DNA of 64,000 bases from a bacterium M00.F.Ca.ET.205.01.1.1. Its GTDB lineage: Bacteria; Pseudomonadota; Alphaproteobacteria; Rhizobiales; Rhizobiaceae. Below the pieces are notes generated by a model. It made no database searches, had not been told where the DNA came from, and saw only the letters and a program-made list of their open reading frames with translations. Both the position numbers and the translations under genes were made by a program. Location of the stretch: NCBI GenBank assembly GCA_004791255.1, contig SRUQ01000001.1:682001-746000 (forward strand), in the 5' to 3' direction. Positions 8,657 through 17,455 of the stretch are shown here, piece by piece. Each line of letters starts with the position of its first letter. Positions within the stretch are counted from its first letter, which is position 1.

Positions 8657-10168
8657 TTGTCCGCCCCACTCATCGAAATGCGCGGCATCACCAAGAGCTT
8701 CGGCGCCGTCAAGGCGAACGAGGCTGTCGATCTCAGCGTGGCGCCGGGCGAAATCCTCGGGCTGCTAGGTGAGAACGGCGCCGGCAAGACGACGCTGATG
8801 AACGTATTGTTCGGGGCCTATGCGCCGGATGCCGGCGAAATCCTCATCCAGGGTCAGCCGGCCAGGATCACCAGCTCCGCCGATGCGCTGGCGGCCGGCA
8901 TCGGCATGGTGCACCAGCATTTTCACCTCGCACCGCGGCTGACGGTGCTGGAGAACCTGCTGATCGGCATTCCCGGCAAATCGGGGCGGATCGACCGCGC
9001 CGGCGGCCTGGCCCGATTGGCTGAAATCAGCCGCCAGCATGGGCTGACGCTCGATCCCAACCTGCCGGTGTCGGCGCTGTCGGTCGGCGAGCAGCAGCGG
9101 CTCGAAATCGTCAAGGCGCTGTTTCGCGGCGCCAGGCTTTTGATCCTCGACGAGCCGACCGCCGTGCTGGCGCCGAGCGAGGTCGATGGCCTGTTCTCGG
9201 CACTGCGCTCGATGGCGGCGCAGGGGCTCGGCATCATCTTCATCTCGCACAAGCTCAACGAGGTGCGCGCGCTCACCCATCGCTGCACGGTGCTGCGGCA
9301 TGGCCGCGTCGCCGGCCGTGTCGACGACCCCGCCAACACCACGTCGGCGGCCATGGCCGAGCTGATGTGCGGCCACGAAATCGTGCCGCCGGCGCGGAAA
9401 CCTTCGACGCCGGGGGTCGAGGTGCTGAGGCTGGACGGCATTTCCACCTCGAAGCATTCCGGCACGGCGCTGCGCGACGTGTCGCTTGCCGTGCGCGCCG
9501 GTGAAATCCTCGGCATCGCCGGCGTCTCCGGCAATGGCCAGCGGGCACTGGCGGAGGTGATCTCCGGCGTGCGTGCGCCGGATGCCGGACGGATGACGAT
9601 CGCCGGCCAGAAAGTATCGCGGTTCTCGCCGCGCGAGGTGCAGGCGCTGGGTCTTGGCCGCATCCCGGAAGACCGCATGACGACAGGGCTGGTGACCAAT
9701 TTGCCGCTTGCCGATTCCATGGTGCTGCCGCGCATCGGCACGGCGGCCTTCTCCGCCAAGGGCCTGCTCAAGCCAGATGCGATCCGCGCCTTCGCCGAGG
9801 AACAGATCAAGGCCTATGACATCAGATGTCCCGGGCCGATGACGCGCGCCGGGGCGCTGTCCGGCGGCAATCTGCAAAAGGCGCTGCTGGCCCGCGAGCT
9901 CGCCTTCGATCCCAAGGTGTTGATCGTCTCGCAGCCAACGCGTGGCCTCGATATTGGTGCGGCCCGCTTCATCCACGAACAGTTCCTCGCGATGCGCGCC
10001 AAGGGCTGCGGCATCATCGTCATCGGCGAGGACCTGGAAGAGCTGCTGGTGCTCTGCGACCGCATCGCGGTGATGTATGAGGGCCGCATCGCCGGCACGC
10101 TCGACAGCGCCGATGCGAGTGTCGGGCGGCTCGGCCTGCTGATGACCGGCGCGGAGGGCCACGGCTGA
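8657..10168 (+). CDS. ABC transporter ATP-binding protein, duplicated-domain (YufO/RbsA-like)
   Basis: 503 residues with two ATPase domains. The first has Walker A GENGAGKTTLMNVL, signature LSVGEQQRLEI and Walker B LLILDEPTAVL. The second has a relaxed Walker A (GVSGNGQRALAEV), LSGGNLQKALLARE and VLIVSQPTRGLD, so the second site is degenerate, as is usual for the RbsA/YufO class. TTG at 8657 is chosen as start because AAGGAG lies at 8646-8651, five bases away. It energises the two permeases that follow with overlapping starts. Confidence 0.88.
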   Translation: MSAPLIEMRGITKSFGAVKANEAVDLSVAPGEILGLLGENGAGKTTLMNVLFGAYAPDAGEILIQGQPARITSSADALAAGIGMVHQHFHLAPRLTVLENLLIGIPGKSGRIDRAGGLARLAEISRQHGLTLDPNLPVSALSVGEQQRLEIVKALFRGARLLILDEPTAVLAPSEVDGLFSALRSMAAQGLGIIFISHKLNEVRALTHRCTVLRHGRVAGRVDDPANTTSAAMAELMCGHEIVPPARKPSTPGVEVLRLDGISTSKHSGTALRDVSLAVRAGEILGIAGVSGNGQRALAEVISGVRAPDAGRMTIAGQKVSRFSPREVQALGLGRIPEDRMTTGLVTNLPLADSMVLPRIGTAAFSAKGLLKPDAIRAFAEEQIKAYDIRCPGPMTRAGALSGGNLQKALLARELAFDPKVLIVSQPTRGLDIGAARFIHEQFLAMRAKGCGIIVIGEDLEELLVLCDRIAVMYEGRIAGTLDSADASVGRLGLLMTGAEGHG

Positions 10169-11223
10169 TGTTTCGCCTGGAAGCCCGCAGCTCGACTCCC
10201 GCCTGGTTCAACCTCGCTCTGCCGCTGCTCGCCATCGCGGCGACGCTCGTCCTGTGCAGCGGGCTGATCGCGCTCGCCGGCGCCGGGGTGCTCGAATCCT
10301 ACGGCGTGATGTTTACGGCCTCGCTCGGCGACAGCTACGCCATCACCGAGACGCTGGTGCGCGCCGCGCCGATGATCTTCACCGGGCTGGCGGTCGCCGT
10401 CGCCTTCCGGGCCAAATTCTGGAACATCGGCGCCGAAGGGCAGTTGCTGGCCGGTGCGGTAGCGAGCTGTTTCGTCGGCGCGATCCCCATGCCGGGGCCG
10501 CTCGCCATGCTTTTGATGGCGCTGGCTGGTGCGGCAGCTGGCGCATTGGTGGCGTTGGTTCCAGCGACACTGCGGGTAAAATTCAAGGTCGACGATGTCG
10601 TCAGCTCGCTGCTGCTCAACTCGGTTATCTACTACGCGCTGATGGCGCTGATAGAAGGGCCGTGGAAGGATTCGTTCAGTGGCTATCCGATTTCGCCACC
10701 GATTGAGGATTCTGCCAATTTTCCAGTGCTGATCGAAGGGACCCGGTTGCATCTCGGTGTCATCGTGGCGCTGATCGCGGCACCCTTGATCTGGTTCCTG
10801 ATCGTGCGCACCACGCTCGGCTTCCGGATCAGGGTCACCGGCGAGAACCCGGAAGCGGCCCGCTATGGCGGCATCCATGTCGAGCGTGTGTTGCTCTCGA
10901 CCGCGCTGCTGTCCGGCGCGCTGGCCGGCATGGCCGGCGTCGGCGAGGTCGGCGGCGTGCATTTCCAGGTGATGAGCGACATCTCGCCGGGCTATGGCTA
11001 TTCCGGCATCGTCGTCGCCATGCTGGCGCGGCTCAATCCGCTCGGCGTGGTGCCGGCGGCGATCTTCCTGGCCGCCGTGATGACCGGCGCCGAGGCGATG
11101 TCGCGCGCGACCGGCGTTCCGGCTTTCCTCAGCGATGTCATCCAGGGCACGGCGCTGCTTGCCATGCTGGTGGCGCTGCTGTTCACCGCCTATCGCATCC
11201 GCCGCGTCGGAGCGACCTCATGA
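10168..11223 (+). CDS. ABC transporter permease (BMP/nucleoside type), first subunit
   Basis: 351 residues and about ten hydrophobic segments. The start overlaps the ATPase stop by one base (TGATG). The internal sequence GLAVAVAFRAKFWNIGAEGQ and the late GENPEAARYGGIHV stretch are typical of the paired inner-membrane permeases that accompany BMP-type binding proteins. It forms a heterodimeric channel with the next gene. Confidence 0.87.
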   Translation: MFRLEARSSTPAWFNLALPLLAIAATLVLCSGLIALAGAGVLESYGVMFTASLGDSYAITETLVRAAPMIFTGLAVAVAFRAKFWNIGAEGQLLAGAVASCFVGAIPMPGPLAMLLMALAGAAAGALVALVPATLRVKFKVDDVVSSLLLNSVIYYALMALIEGPWKDSFSGYPISPPIEDSANFPVLIEGTRLHLGVIVALIAAPLIWFLIVRTTLGFRIRVTGENPEAARYGGIHVERVLLSTALLSGALAGMAGVGEVGGVHFQVMSDISPGYGYSGIVVAMLARLNPLGVVPAAIFLAAVMTGAEAMSRATGVPAFLSDVIQGTALLAMLVALLFTAYRIRRVGATS

Positions 11224-12164
11224 GCGCGGTGTTCGAGCAGATTTTCCAGGTCGGCTTTCTGGCCGCCATCATCCGCATCGCCACGCCGCTGGCCTTTGCG
11301 ACGCTGGGCGAAATGTTCTCCGAACGCGCCGGCGTGCTCAATCTCGGCATCGAAGGCATCATGCTGCTCTGCGCCATGACCGGCTTCACCGCCACCAGCG
11401 TCAGCGGCAGCCTGTGGCTGGGTGTGCTGGTGGCGGTGCTGACCGGCATGCTGATGGGGGCGCTGCATGCGCTGTTCACCGTGGTGCTGGGCCTGAGCCA
11501 GCATGTCTGCGGCATCGGCGTGACCCTGTTCTCGTCGGGCCTCGCCTATTTCCTCTACCGGCTGATCTTCGGCCAGCAATCGGTGCCGCCCAGCATCAAG
11601 GGTTTTCAGACGGTGCCGATCCCGCTGCTCTCCGACATTCCAGTGCTTGGTCCGGCGGTGTTCAACCAGTTCACGCTGGTCTACATAGCCATCCTGGCCA
11701 TTCCGCTTGCGGCCTTCGTGCTCTACCGCACGCCGTGGGGTCTTTCGGTGCGCATGGTGGGCGAGAACCCGCGCGCGGCGGACTCCGCCGGTGTCAGCGT
11801 TATCGCCACCCGCTTCCAGGCTGTCATCCTCGGCGGCGCCTTGATGGGGCTCGCCGGCGCCTTCCTGTCGATGGCGCAGTTCAACGCCTTCACCTTCGGC
11901 GTCGTCTCCGGGCGCGGCTGGGTGGCGATCGCCTTGGTCGTCTTCGGCCGCTGGGACCCCTGGCGCTCGGCGGGGGCTGCGCTGCTGTTCGCCTTCGTCG
12001 ATGCGCTGCAATTGCGCATGCAGGCAAGTGGCCTCGGGCATATCCCCTATGAGGCGTTCCTGATGCTGCCGTTCATCTTTACGATCGTTGCGATGGCGGT
12101 GATGTCGCGCAATGCGGTAGCGCCGTCGGCGCTGCTGAAGCCGTTTCGACGAGAAGAGCGGTAG
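11220..12164 (+). CDS. ABC transporter permease (BMP/nucleoside type), second subunit
   Basis: 314 residues, membrane-embedded throughout, with an ATGA overlap to the previous permease. GEMFSERAGVLNLGIEGIML near the N-terminus and VGENPRAADSAGV in the second half match the second permease of nucleoside-type importers. It ends the operon; a convergent dehydrogenase gene follows after about 20 bases. The set (binding protein, fused ATPase, two permeases) is complete. Confidence 0.87.
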   Translation: MSAVFEQIFQVGFLAAIIRIATPLAFATLGEMFSERAGVLNLGIEGIMLLCAMTGFTATSVSGSLWLGVLVAVLTGMLMGALHALFTVVLGLSQHVCGIGVTLFSSGLAYFLYRLIFGQQSVPPSIKGFQTVPIPLLSDIPVLGPAVFNQFTLVYIAILAIPLAAFVLYRTPWGLSVRMVGENPRAADSAGVSVIATRFQAVILGGALMGLAGAFLSMAQFNAFTFGVVSGRGWVAIALVVFGRWDPWRSAGAALLFAFVDALQLRMQASGLGHIPYEAFLMLPFIFTIVAMAVMSRNAVAPSALLKPFRREER

Positions 12165-12185
12165 ACGAGCAAATCCTGGAAAGCC

Positions 12186-12953
12186 TCACATCGCGGTAAA
12201 ACCATTGTCCACGAACAGATGCGCGCCGTTGACGAAGCTGGACTCGTCACTGGCGAGATAGAGCGCGGCCTTCGCCACTTCCTCCGGCTCGCCGATGCGG
12301 CCCTGTTGCGCGGCAAGCGCCGCGTCGGAGACGTCGACGCCGAGCTTGCCGAGGTCCGCCACTTCCCGCAGGCCGTGCGGGGTTCTGATGAAGCCGGGGC
12401 AGACGGCGTTACAGCGGATGTTGCGGTCGCGGAATTCGACCGCGATGGCCCGCGCGAACATGTGGCAGGCGCCCTTGGTGGTGTCGTAGAGCACTTCCAT
12501 CGGTGTCGCCGCCACTGCAGAGATCGACGAGGTGCAGACGATCGAACCGCCGCCGGCTGATATCATGCCGGGCAGCACGGCGCGCGTCATCAGGAACATC
12601 GAGCGCACGTTGACGGCATGCAGCCAGTCCCATTCCTGCACCGTCGTCTCCAGGAACGGCTTGATGACGATGGTGCCGGCATGGTTGAACAGCACGGTGA
12701 CAGGCCCGAGCTTATCGGTCGCTCCTTTCACCGCCGCCTCGACCTGCGCCTCGTCGGAGACGTCGGCGACAAAATGCTCGGCCACGTGGCCCCGCGCGCG
12801 GATCGTCGCGGCTGTCGCAGCGGCCGCCTCGCCGTTGCGGTCGATGATCGCCACCCTGGCGCCTTCGGCGGCGAACAGCTCCGAGGCCGCCCCGCCCATT
12901 CCCGTTGCGCCGCCCGAAACGATGGCGACCTTGCCGGCCATTCTTGCGCCCAT
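12186..12953 (-). CDS. Short-chain dehydrogenase/reductase
   Basis: 255 residues. The start at 12953 has AAGGGGA five bases upstream; an ATG at 12941 is less well placed. Classical SDR features are visible: the GGATGMGG nucleotide-binding loop, the NHAG motif, the catalytic serine in STSSIS-type context (CTSSISAVA), YDTTKG for Tyr-x-x-x-Lys, and the CPGFIRTP turn. It is NAD(P)-dependent; the substrate is unknown. It converges on the BMP importer, so it may act on the imported compound, but nothing in the sequence proves this. Confidence 0.8.
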   Translation of the reverse strand: MGARMAGKVAIVSGGATGMGGAASELFAAEGARVAIIDRNGEAAAATAATIRARGHVAEHFVADVSDEAQVEAAVKGATDKLGPVTVLFNHAGTIVIKPFLETTVQEWDWLHAVNVRSMFLMTRAVLPGMISAGGGSIVCTSSISAVAATPMEVLYDTTKGACHMFARAIAVEFRDRNIRCNAVCPGFIRTPHGLREVADLGKLGVDVSDAALAAQQGRIGEPEEVAKAALYLASDESSFVNGAHLFVDNGFTAM

Positions 12954-13244
12954 TCTTGTTCCCCTTGTTCGACGATGTCGCACTTGCTTCCCGGGTGATG
13001 CTATCGCGCCCGCACCCGGCGGCCAATGCATGAAGTGGGTGGAGCAGGAACAGGCCATAGGGCCATTTCGGGTGCTCAGGGCCGGTGTGGCCCACCCGGC
13101 CAGCTGAGCGCCTGCCCAGGCAATCTCAGCAATCGACAACCAATTCGTCGCCGTATGGAGAAAAATTATTCTGTCTTTGGCTCAAAAATAGCAATCGACA
13201 AAGTCTACAAGTTTTATAGATTAACCGGCGAGACGGAGGTCGAT

Positions 13245-13400
13245 ATGTCCTATATCCAGAACGCTCAGACTGACAGCAGCGGCCAGAGGCTGGCCAGCGC
13301 CCAGGCGTTTCGCCCGGCCTATGCCGGCGCCTTCGCCTATCTGGTCTTTGCCCTTGCGTTCGTGTTCACCGGGGCCGTGGTTCTGGGTCTTATCCCCTGA
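13245..13400 (+). CDS. 51-residue single-span membrane protein
   Basis: A small open frame with a strong GGAGGT at 13235-13240, four bases before the ATG, and an AT-rich leader (13140-13240) unlike the surrounding DNA. The product has a polar N-terminal half and one clear membrane span (AFAYLVFALAFVFTGAVVLG) near the C-terminus. I do not recognise a family. The ribosome site and the span make it likely to be real. A GGGGC/GCCCC dyad lies about 15 bases after the stop. Confidence 0.6.
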   Translation: MSYIQNAQTDSSGQRLASAQAFRPAYAGAFAYLVFALAFVFTGAVVLGLIP

Positions 13401-13535
13401 ACCACGGTTCAGGTCGGGGCTGACGCCCCACTGCTTTCAGGCAATTGGAGTTGAATGAACCGTGTTCCGGTGCGTTTTCGCGCGCCTGGTTCGAATTTCG
13501 CTGCGTCCACGATTCCCATGATGGAGGAGATGGCA

Positions 13536-14483
13536 ATGCCGATCGAGTTCACGCATGTTCCCTGTAAATCGCACCCCGCCGCCGCTGGCGTTCCCTTCTT
13601 CTATGACTTTGCCGAGACGGCAGCCAAGCTGGGTCTGATCGAGCATGGCGGCTTCCGCGCGATCGTCGTCGACGATTCGGCCGGGCTGCTGACCAACATG
13701 GATCTTGCCGCCCAGGTGCTTGATCGCACCGCCGCGCTGGACGTCGTGCTGACGCACTGGGCCGGCGTGGTCGAACCGACGGTCGCGGCGCGCCAGCTGG
13801 CATCGATCGACCGGAAAAGCGGCGGCCGGCTGTCGCTTCGCATGATCAGCGAGCCCTTGACCGACGACGATGCCGAGACGCGGCCGGTCGGACATGGCGT
13901 GGTCTGGCAGCGCATCGACGAATATCTGGTGCTCTTGAAGCGGCTGTGGTCGAACGACCGCCCCTTCGACCATGAAGGCGCCTTCTACAGCGTCAAGGGC
14001 GGTTATATCGAGCGCAAGGGGCCGCATGGCGCCGACCTCGTCATCCGCATGGGCGGGCAGTCCGGAACGGCACTGAAGGTCGCCGGCCGGCATGCCGATG
14101 TCTTCGAACTGGCGCCGGGCTCGATCGACGATGTCAGGCAATTGATGGAGCGGGTGCGCGGTGCCGCCGCCGAGTACGGCCGCGCCGGCAAGCTGCGCTT
14201 CGCGCTGCCGGTCAGGATTCACCAAGGCGGTTCCGCTGGCGATCACAAGGCACTCGACCTGTCCGGGCCGCCGGCTCAGGTCGCGCTGTCGCTGCTTGCC
14301 TATGCCGGGCTCGGCATCGACGAATTCATGATCGTCGGCGTCGACACGCCGAGCGATCTCGCCACGGTCGGCCGAGAAACGCTGGCCCTGCTGCGCAATT
14401 CCCTGGCGCGCCGGGAAGCCGATATATTCCAGCTAGCGACCTATGCGTCTCGTGCCGGTTTGCAGCCACGCGCGGCGCGCTGA
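13536..14483 (+). CDS. LLM-class (luciferase-like) flavin-dependent oxidoreductase
   Basis: 315 residues from the ATG at 13536, with GGAGGAG six bases upstream. Earlier ATGs at 13518 and 13521 would put that site inside the gene. The TIM-barrel luciferase-like family is suggested by TNMDLAAQVLDRTAALDVVL, by RLSLRMISEPLTDDD, by the WSNDRPFDHEGAFYSVKGG segment common to alkanesulfonate/nitrilotriacetate-type monooxygenases, and by MGGQSGTALKVAGRHADV. It would use reduced flavin and oxygen. The cysteine hydrolase gene converges on it after only seven bases. Confidence 0.72.
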   Translation: MPIEFTHVPCKSHPAAAGVPFFYDFAETAAKLGLIEHGGFRAIVVDDSAGLLTNMDLAAQVLDRTAALDVVLTHWAGVVEPTVAARQLASIDRKSGGRLSLRMISEPLTDDDAETRPVGHGVVWQRIDEYLVLLKRLWSNDRPFDHEGAFYSVKGGYIERKGPHGADLVIRMGGQSGTALKVAGRHADVFELAPGSIDDVRQLMERVRGAAAEYGRAGKLRFALPVRIHQGGSAGDHKALDLSGPPAQVALSLLAYAGLGIDEFMIVGVDTPSDLATVGRETLALLRNSLARREADIFQLATYASRAGLQPRAAR

Positions 14484-14490
14484 AAGGTCT

Positions 14491-15168
14491 TCAGCCTTCG
14501 CGCCTGCCGCCAAGCCGCGACAGGCCTTCGATGACGGCGGCCGAATCCGCCAGCACGCCGAAGACGCCGTCTTCGACCGTCACCATGTGCAGCGCTGCCT
14601 CGTGGGCTTGTCTGTCGCCGCTAGCGCAAGCGTCCGAAATCGTCAGGCATTGGAAATTGCGGTCGCAGGCTTCGCGCAGCGTGGTGTGGACGCAGACATC
14701 GGTCGTGCAACCGGAAAACATCAGATGCGTGATGCCCCAGGCACGCAGCACGAGTTCGAAATCCGTATAGGTGAAGGCGCTGTTGGCGGTCTTGTCGACG
14801 ATGATGTCCTGGGGCGCGACGTCGACCTCCGGCGCGATCTGGAAGCCCGCGCCCGAGCGCAGCAGGACGTCGGTGCCGTCGAGGCCGGCGAGCTTGCGCC
14901 GCCATTTCTCGTAGGGCGTCATGTCGGCCATGTCGGCCCGGTAGCCTTGCCTGGTGTGGATGATGGTGACGCCGGCCTCGCGGGCGGCTGATATCACCCG
15001 GTTCACGGCCGGCAGGATCGCGCGCAGCGGCGAGGGGTCGTATCCCTTCCTGGCGAAATAGCCCGATGGCGACAGGAAATCCTGCTGCAGGTCGATGACG
15101 ACCAGCGCGGTGTTCTCTGCCACCAGCCTGCCGTCATAGGGGTAGTCGAAGGGTGTTGCCTTGATCAT
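14491..15168 (-). CDS. Cysteine hydrolase, isochorismatase fold, resembling biuret/ureidoacrylate amidohydrolases
   Basis: 225 residues from the ATG at 15168, with GGGAG upstream. The catalytic triad can be read: aspartate in LVVIDLQQDF, lysine in IVDKTANSAF, and cysteine in GCTTDVCVHTT. The FDYPYDGRL start and IIHTRQGYRADMADM segment resemble, from memory, biuret hydrolase and RutB-like enzymes more than true isochorismatases. It probably hydrolyses a small amide. A truncated TonB fragment lies just upstream. Confidence 0.75.
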   Translation of the reverse strand: MIKATPFDYPYDGRLVAENTALVVIDLQQDFLSPSGYFARKGYDPSPLRAILPAVNRVISAAREAGVTIIHTRQGYRADMADMTPYEKWRRKLAGLDGTDVLLRSGAGFQIAPEVDVAPQDIIVDKTANSAFTYTDFELVLRAWGITHLMFSGCTTDVCVHTTLREACDRNFQCLTISDACASGDRQAHEAALHMVTVEDGVFGVLADSAAVIEGLSRLGGRREG

Positions 15169-15201
15169 CTCTGGCTCCCGGCTTTTAAGCCACAGCATAG
15201 A

Positions 15202-15393
15202 GCATCTCAGGCCTTCGCCGTCGACGATTCCGGCCGGGTGACATCGGCGCGCGTCGTCCGGTCCTCGGGCGATCCCGACCGCGATCGCGCCGCGCTCACC
15301 GTGCCGCAGGGCGCCACGGTGCAGGCACCGCCGCCGGACCTCGGTCCGCGCGTCCGCCGCACGGCGCCGTTCGTGTTCAGTCTGAGGAATTAA
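15202..15393 (+). pseudogene. Remnant of a TonB C-terminal domain
   Basis: An in-frame stretch without a start codon ends at TAA 15391-15393. It reads FAVDDSGRVTSARVVRSSGD, then APPPDLG, and ends FVFSLRN. This is the beta-strand/turn pattern of TonB or TolA-like C-terminal domains (DxSGRV, SSG, proline run, PxxFSLR ending). The usual ALAMVRRASP block between RAAL and the prolines is replaced or deleted, and the whole N-terminal anchor and proline region is missing. I infer a decayed tonB copy, moderately sure. Confidence 0.5.
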
Positions 15394-15460
15394 TGCAATT
15401 CCAGGAGAAGCGGAGCGGAATTTTCCGGAATTGCGCAGAAACAAGAGATAGAGCGGTTCA
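15391..15460. repeat. Composite palindromic repeat (family R2, diverged) filling a convergent gap
   Basis: Begins TAATGCAATTCCAGGA and continues to TTCCGGAATTGCGCAGAAAC, then ATAGAGCGGTTCA. It exactly fills the space between the TAA of the TonB remnant and the TGA of the minus-strand gene, so both stops sit at its ends. Its two parts match the R2 unit at 17901-17944 and the dyad at 17846-17884, in the opposite order. Confidence 0.65.
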
Positions 15461-15775
15461 GCTCAACGACCGGCACAGCGCCTCGACCTGTTCCAGATAA
15501 AAACGGCACTTGGTGCGCAGGGTCCTGAGGCCGGGGTCTTCGGTGCCGTTGATCTCGACGGTCTGCATCATGAAGTCGAAATGGGCGTGGAACGCATCGA
15601 TTGCGCCCCAGAGGCTGTCGGCCTGCCAGGTGTCGGCGATCGCCATGGAAATCAGTTGGCGGGCCTCGAGACGCGCGGCATCGGGCGACGCCGGCCGGCC
15701 GGCGATCAGGGCATCGAGGCGGCAGAAGATGCTGTCCCAGGCATCGGCGCTTCGAATGGTCGCGATCATGTTCAT
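15458..15775 (-). CDS. Small protein of unknown function, last gene of the SagB operon
   Basis: 105 residues, acidic to neutral, mostly helical in appearance, with no signal peptide or membrane span. Tryptophans and hydrophobics are regularly spaced (DAWDSIFCRL, ADSLWGAIDAFHAHFDFMM). It starts 12 bases after the preceding gene and is the last of three small genes downstream of the SagB-type enzyme. I do not recognise it. It might be a helical accessory or adaptor protein. Confidence 0.6.
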   Translation of the reverse strand: MNMIATIRSADAWDSIFCRLDALIAGRPASPDAARLEARQLISMAIADTWQADSLWGAIDAFHAHFDFMMQTVEINGTEDPGLRTLRTKCRFYLEQVEALCRSLS

Positions 15776-15787
15776 TGGCCGATACCC

Positions 15788-16042
15788 TCAGATGTTCGTG
15801 CATGGATGCGGGTTCTGCGGGCTGCGGACGATCAAGGCCGGGATCGCGGCCGCATCGGACGGGCGGCCCTTGATGATGTTGGCGACCTCGGCGTCGGCCT
15901 GCTCGAACCAGAAGACCATGTCGGTGCGATCAATCTCGACCGCTGCCCTTTTCAGGAGTGGCAGCAGGCCTTGCAGTGCACAAAGCGTCTCCCAGCGGTT
16001 GGGCAAGGGACCTGCCGCCGCGCAAATGGCTGGCGATTGCAT
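15788..16042 (-). CDS. Small protein of unknown function in the SagB operon
   Basis: 84 residues, starting with ATG five bases after the stop of the upstream gene and so probably translated by re-initiation. The middle (MVFWFEQADAEVANIIKGRP) looks helical; the tail, rich in proline, asparagine and cysteine (SPQNPHPCTNI), could be flexible. No family is recognised. Its place between two other small genes in a tight row suggests all three work together. Confidence 0.55.
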   Translation of the reverse strand: MQSPAICAAAGPLPNRWETLCALQGLLPLLKRAAVEIDRTDMVFWFEQADAEVANIIKGRPSDAAAIPALIVRSPQNPHPCTNI

Positions 16043-16047
16043 CGAGC

Positions 16048-16299
16048 TTATGCGCTCCTCGGCTGCGGACGATTGTCCTTCGCATGCGCCTTGGGGCGCA
16101 TCGGATTGCCGCTGAGTTGTGCATGCCTGGCCGGCCGGGCGCCGCGCAGGACATCGAAGGCCTCCGCATAGGCCATGCCCAGCAGATAGGAGATCATGGG
16201 AAAACGGCTCGCTTCAGCGATCTGCACAAGCTCATTGGTCATCGATGCAAGATATTGAAGACTGTCGGTCTCCGACTGACGTAGGGACTGATTGGCCAC
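16048..16299 (-). CDS. Small helical protein of unknown function in the SagB operon
   Basis: 83 residues from a GTG start at 16299 with AGGAG seven bases upstream. The first 55 residues look like two amphipathic helices (DSLQYLASMTNELVQIAEAS, then PMISYLLGMAYAEAFDVL). The last 30 are basic and disordered. Short proteins of this helical style occur often in alphaproteobacteria, but I cannot name one. It starts 61 bases after the oxidoreductase stop. Confidence 0.55.
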   Translation of the reverse strand: MANQSLRQSETDSLQYLASMTNELVQIAEASRFPMISYLLGMAYAEAFDVLRGARPARHAQLSGNPMRPKAHAKDNRPQPRSA

Positions 16300-16360
16300 G
16301 GGGTGCTCCTGTCATCTGATGGAACTCTAGGAACGCGTTACTGAACACATAATAAGTCGA

Positions 16361-17425
16361 CTAATTAACTGACTGATCCGCTGGGCGCGGGCTGTTCTCG
16401 GGAGTTGAAACGGTCAAGGCATAGATCGGTGCGTCTATGAGGCGGTCGAGGCCGAGCAGCCGCTTGATGGCCGAATGGCTGAGCGCCGCCGTAGGGCAGG
16501 CCGACAAACCATGCTTGGTCGCCGCCAGCATCATGTTCTGGCCGATATGGCCGGCCTCGATCAGCACCACACGGTAGGCGTTGGCGTCCTCGTATTTCCA
16601 CATCGTGCGGTCGAGCCGGGCACAGAGCAGGATCAGACACGGCATGGCATCGGCCCAGTCCTGTCCGCCGACCAGATCGGAGATCTTCGGCAGGTGGTTC
16701 GCCGAGATCCTGCCGAGGTCGTGATCGGCCGCGGAATAGTGATACACGCCGGGTTCGAGGCCCTCGACGCCGAGCGCGACCACATAGGCCTCGTATGGAT
16801 TCCTGGCGCCGCCGGAAGGGGTCATGCCCAATGGCAGGGCGCTGACGCAGTTGCTGGTCTCGCCGGTAATGCCCATACCGGCAAACAGGCAGTCGGAAAG
16901 CTGCCTGGCGGTGATGGTGGGTGCCGCCACCGTGCGGTTGGTGCGGCGCTGCGCCATCAGGGCAAGCAGTTCGTTGTCGTCCAGCGGGTTCGGCAGGCGG
17001 ATGGCATCCGCGGAATTCTTGAGCAGTAGATCGGGCTGCGCGGTGTGCCCGGCGCGTTCGATCTGCCGCGCCTCCGCCTGCTCGATGGTCATGAACTCGC
17101 TGTCCTGGACGCAGAAATGCATCAGCGCGGTGGGAATGCCCCAATTCCACTGGCCGGAGAACTGGATCTCCTGTTCGGCGAGCGGCGATCCGGCGGCCAC
17201 CAGGGCCGAAAAATCAATCAATTGCGGGACGACGGCGTCCAACTCGGATCGCGACCATCCGTGAGCGAGCGCGATCTCGCCCGCCGACGCCCATTCGTCC
17301 CACGATGCGAGTAGGCCGATCACCTCGGGGCTGCATTCAAACACGCTTCTTGTCAGGAAATTGCAGGCGGTGACCTTGTTGGCTCCGGGGTAGAAAACCA
17401 GTGTTCTTGAAGAGCGCATTTTCAT
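16361..17425 (-). CDS. SagB-type FMN oxidoreductase with N-terminal RRE-like region
   Basis: 354 residues from the ATG at 17425 (17419 is an alternative). Residues from about 155 on are a nitroreductase-fold domain of SagB type: MAQRRTNRTV, then TPSGGARNPYEAYVV, GLEPGVYHYSAADHDL, EAGHIGQNMMLAATKHGLS and the C-terminal CPTAALSHS. SagB enzymes are FMN-dependent and oxidise azolines to azoles in RiPP pathways. The first 100 residues (CNFLTRSVFECSPEVIGLL, LDAVVPQLIDFSALV) read like a winged-helix PqqD/RRE-type peptide-binding domain. No YcaO cyclodehydratase is encoded nearby, so the reaction is open. A 33-codon peptide gene lies just upstream. Confidence 0.75.
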   Translation of the reverse strand: MKMRSSRTLVFYPGANKVTACNFLTRSVFECSPEVIGLLASWDEWASAGEIALAHGWSRSELDAVVPQLIDFSALVAAGSPLAEQEIQFSGQWNWGIPTALMHFCVQDSEFMTIEQAEARQIERAGHTAQPDLLLKNSADAIRLPNPLDDNELLALMAQRRTNRTVAAPTITARQLSDCLFAGMGITGETSNCVSALPLGMTPSGGARNPYEAYVVALGVEGLEPGVYHYSAADHDLGRISANHLPKISDLVGGQDWADAMPCLILLCARLDRTMWKYEDANAYRVVLIEAGHIGQNMMLAATKHGLSACPTAALSHSAIKRLLGLDRLIDAPIYALTVSTPENSPRPADQSVN

Positions 17426-17455
17426 GATGCAATGCCGTTTTGTGGGAGCGAGGCG

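Noticed and set aside
8765..10962. Long minus-strand frames across the ABC ATPase and permease genes
   Set aside because: Low-complexity His/Arg/Gln composition, no start signals, opposite to well-defined transporter genes.
13536..15168. rut pyrimidine-degradation operon
   Set aside because: Only RutA-like and RutB-like folds are present and they are convergent rather than an operon; the companion genes are absent.
16361..17425. Ordinary nitroreductase
   Set aside because: The PSGGARNPYEAYV and PGVYHYS motifs and the extra N-terminal domain match SagB-type oxidoreductases better than NfsA/NfsB-type nitroreductases.
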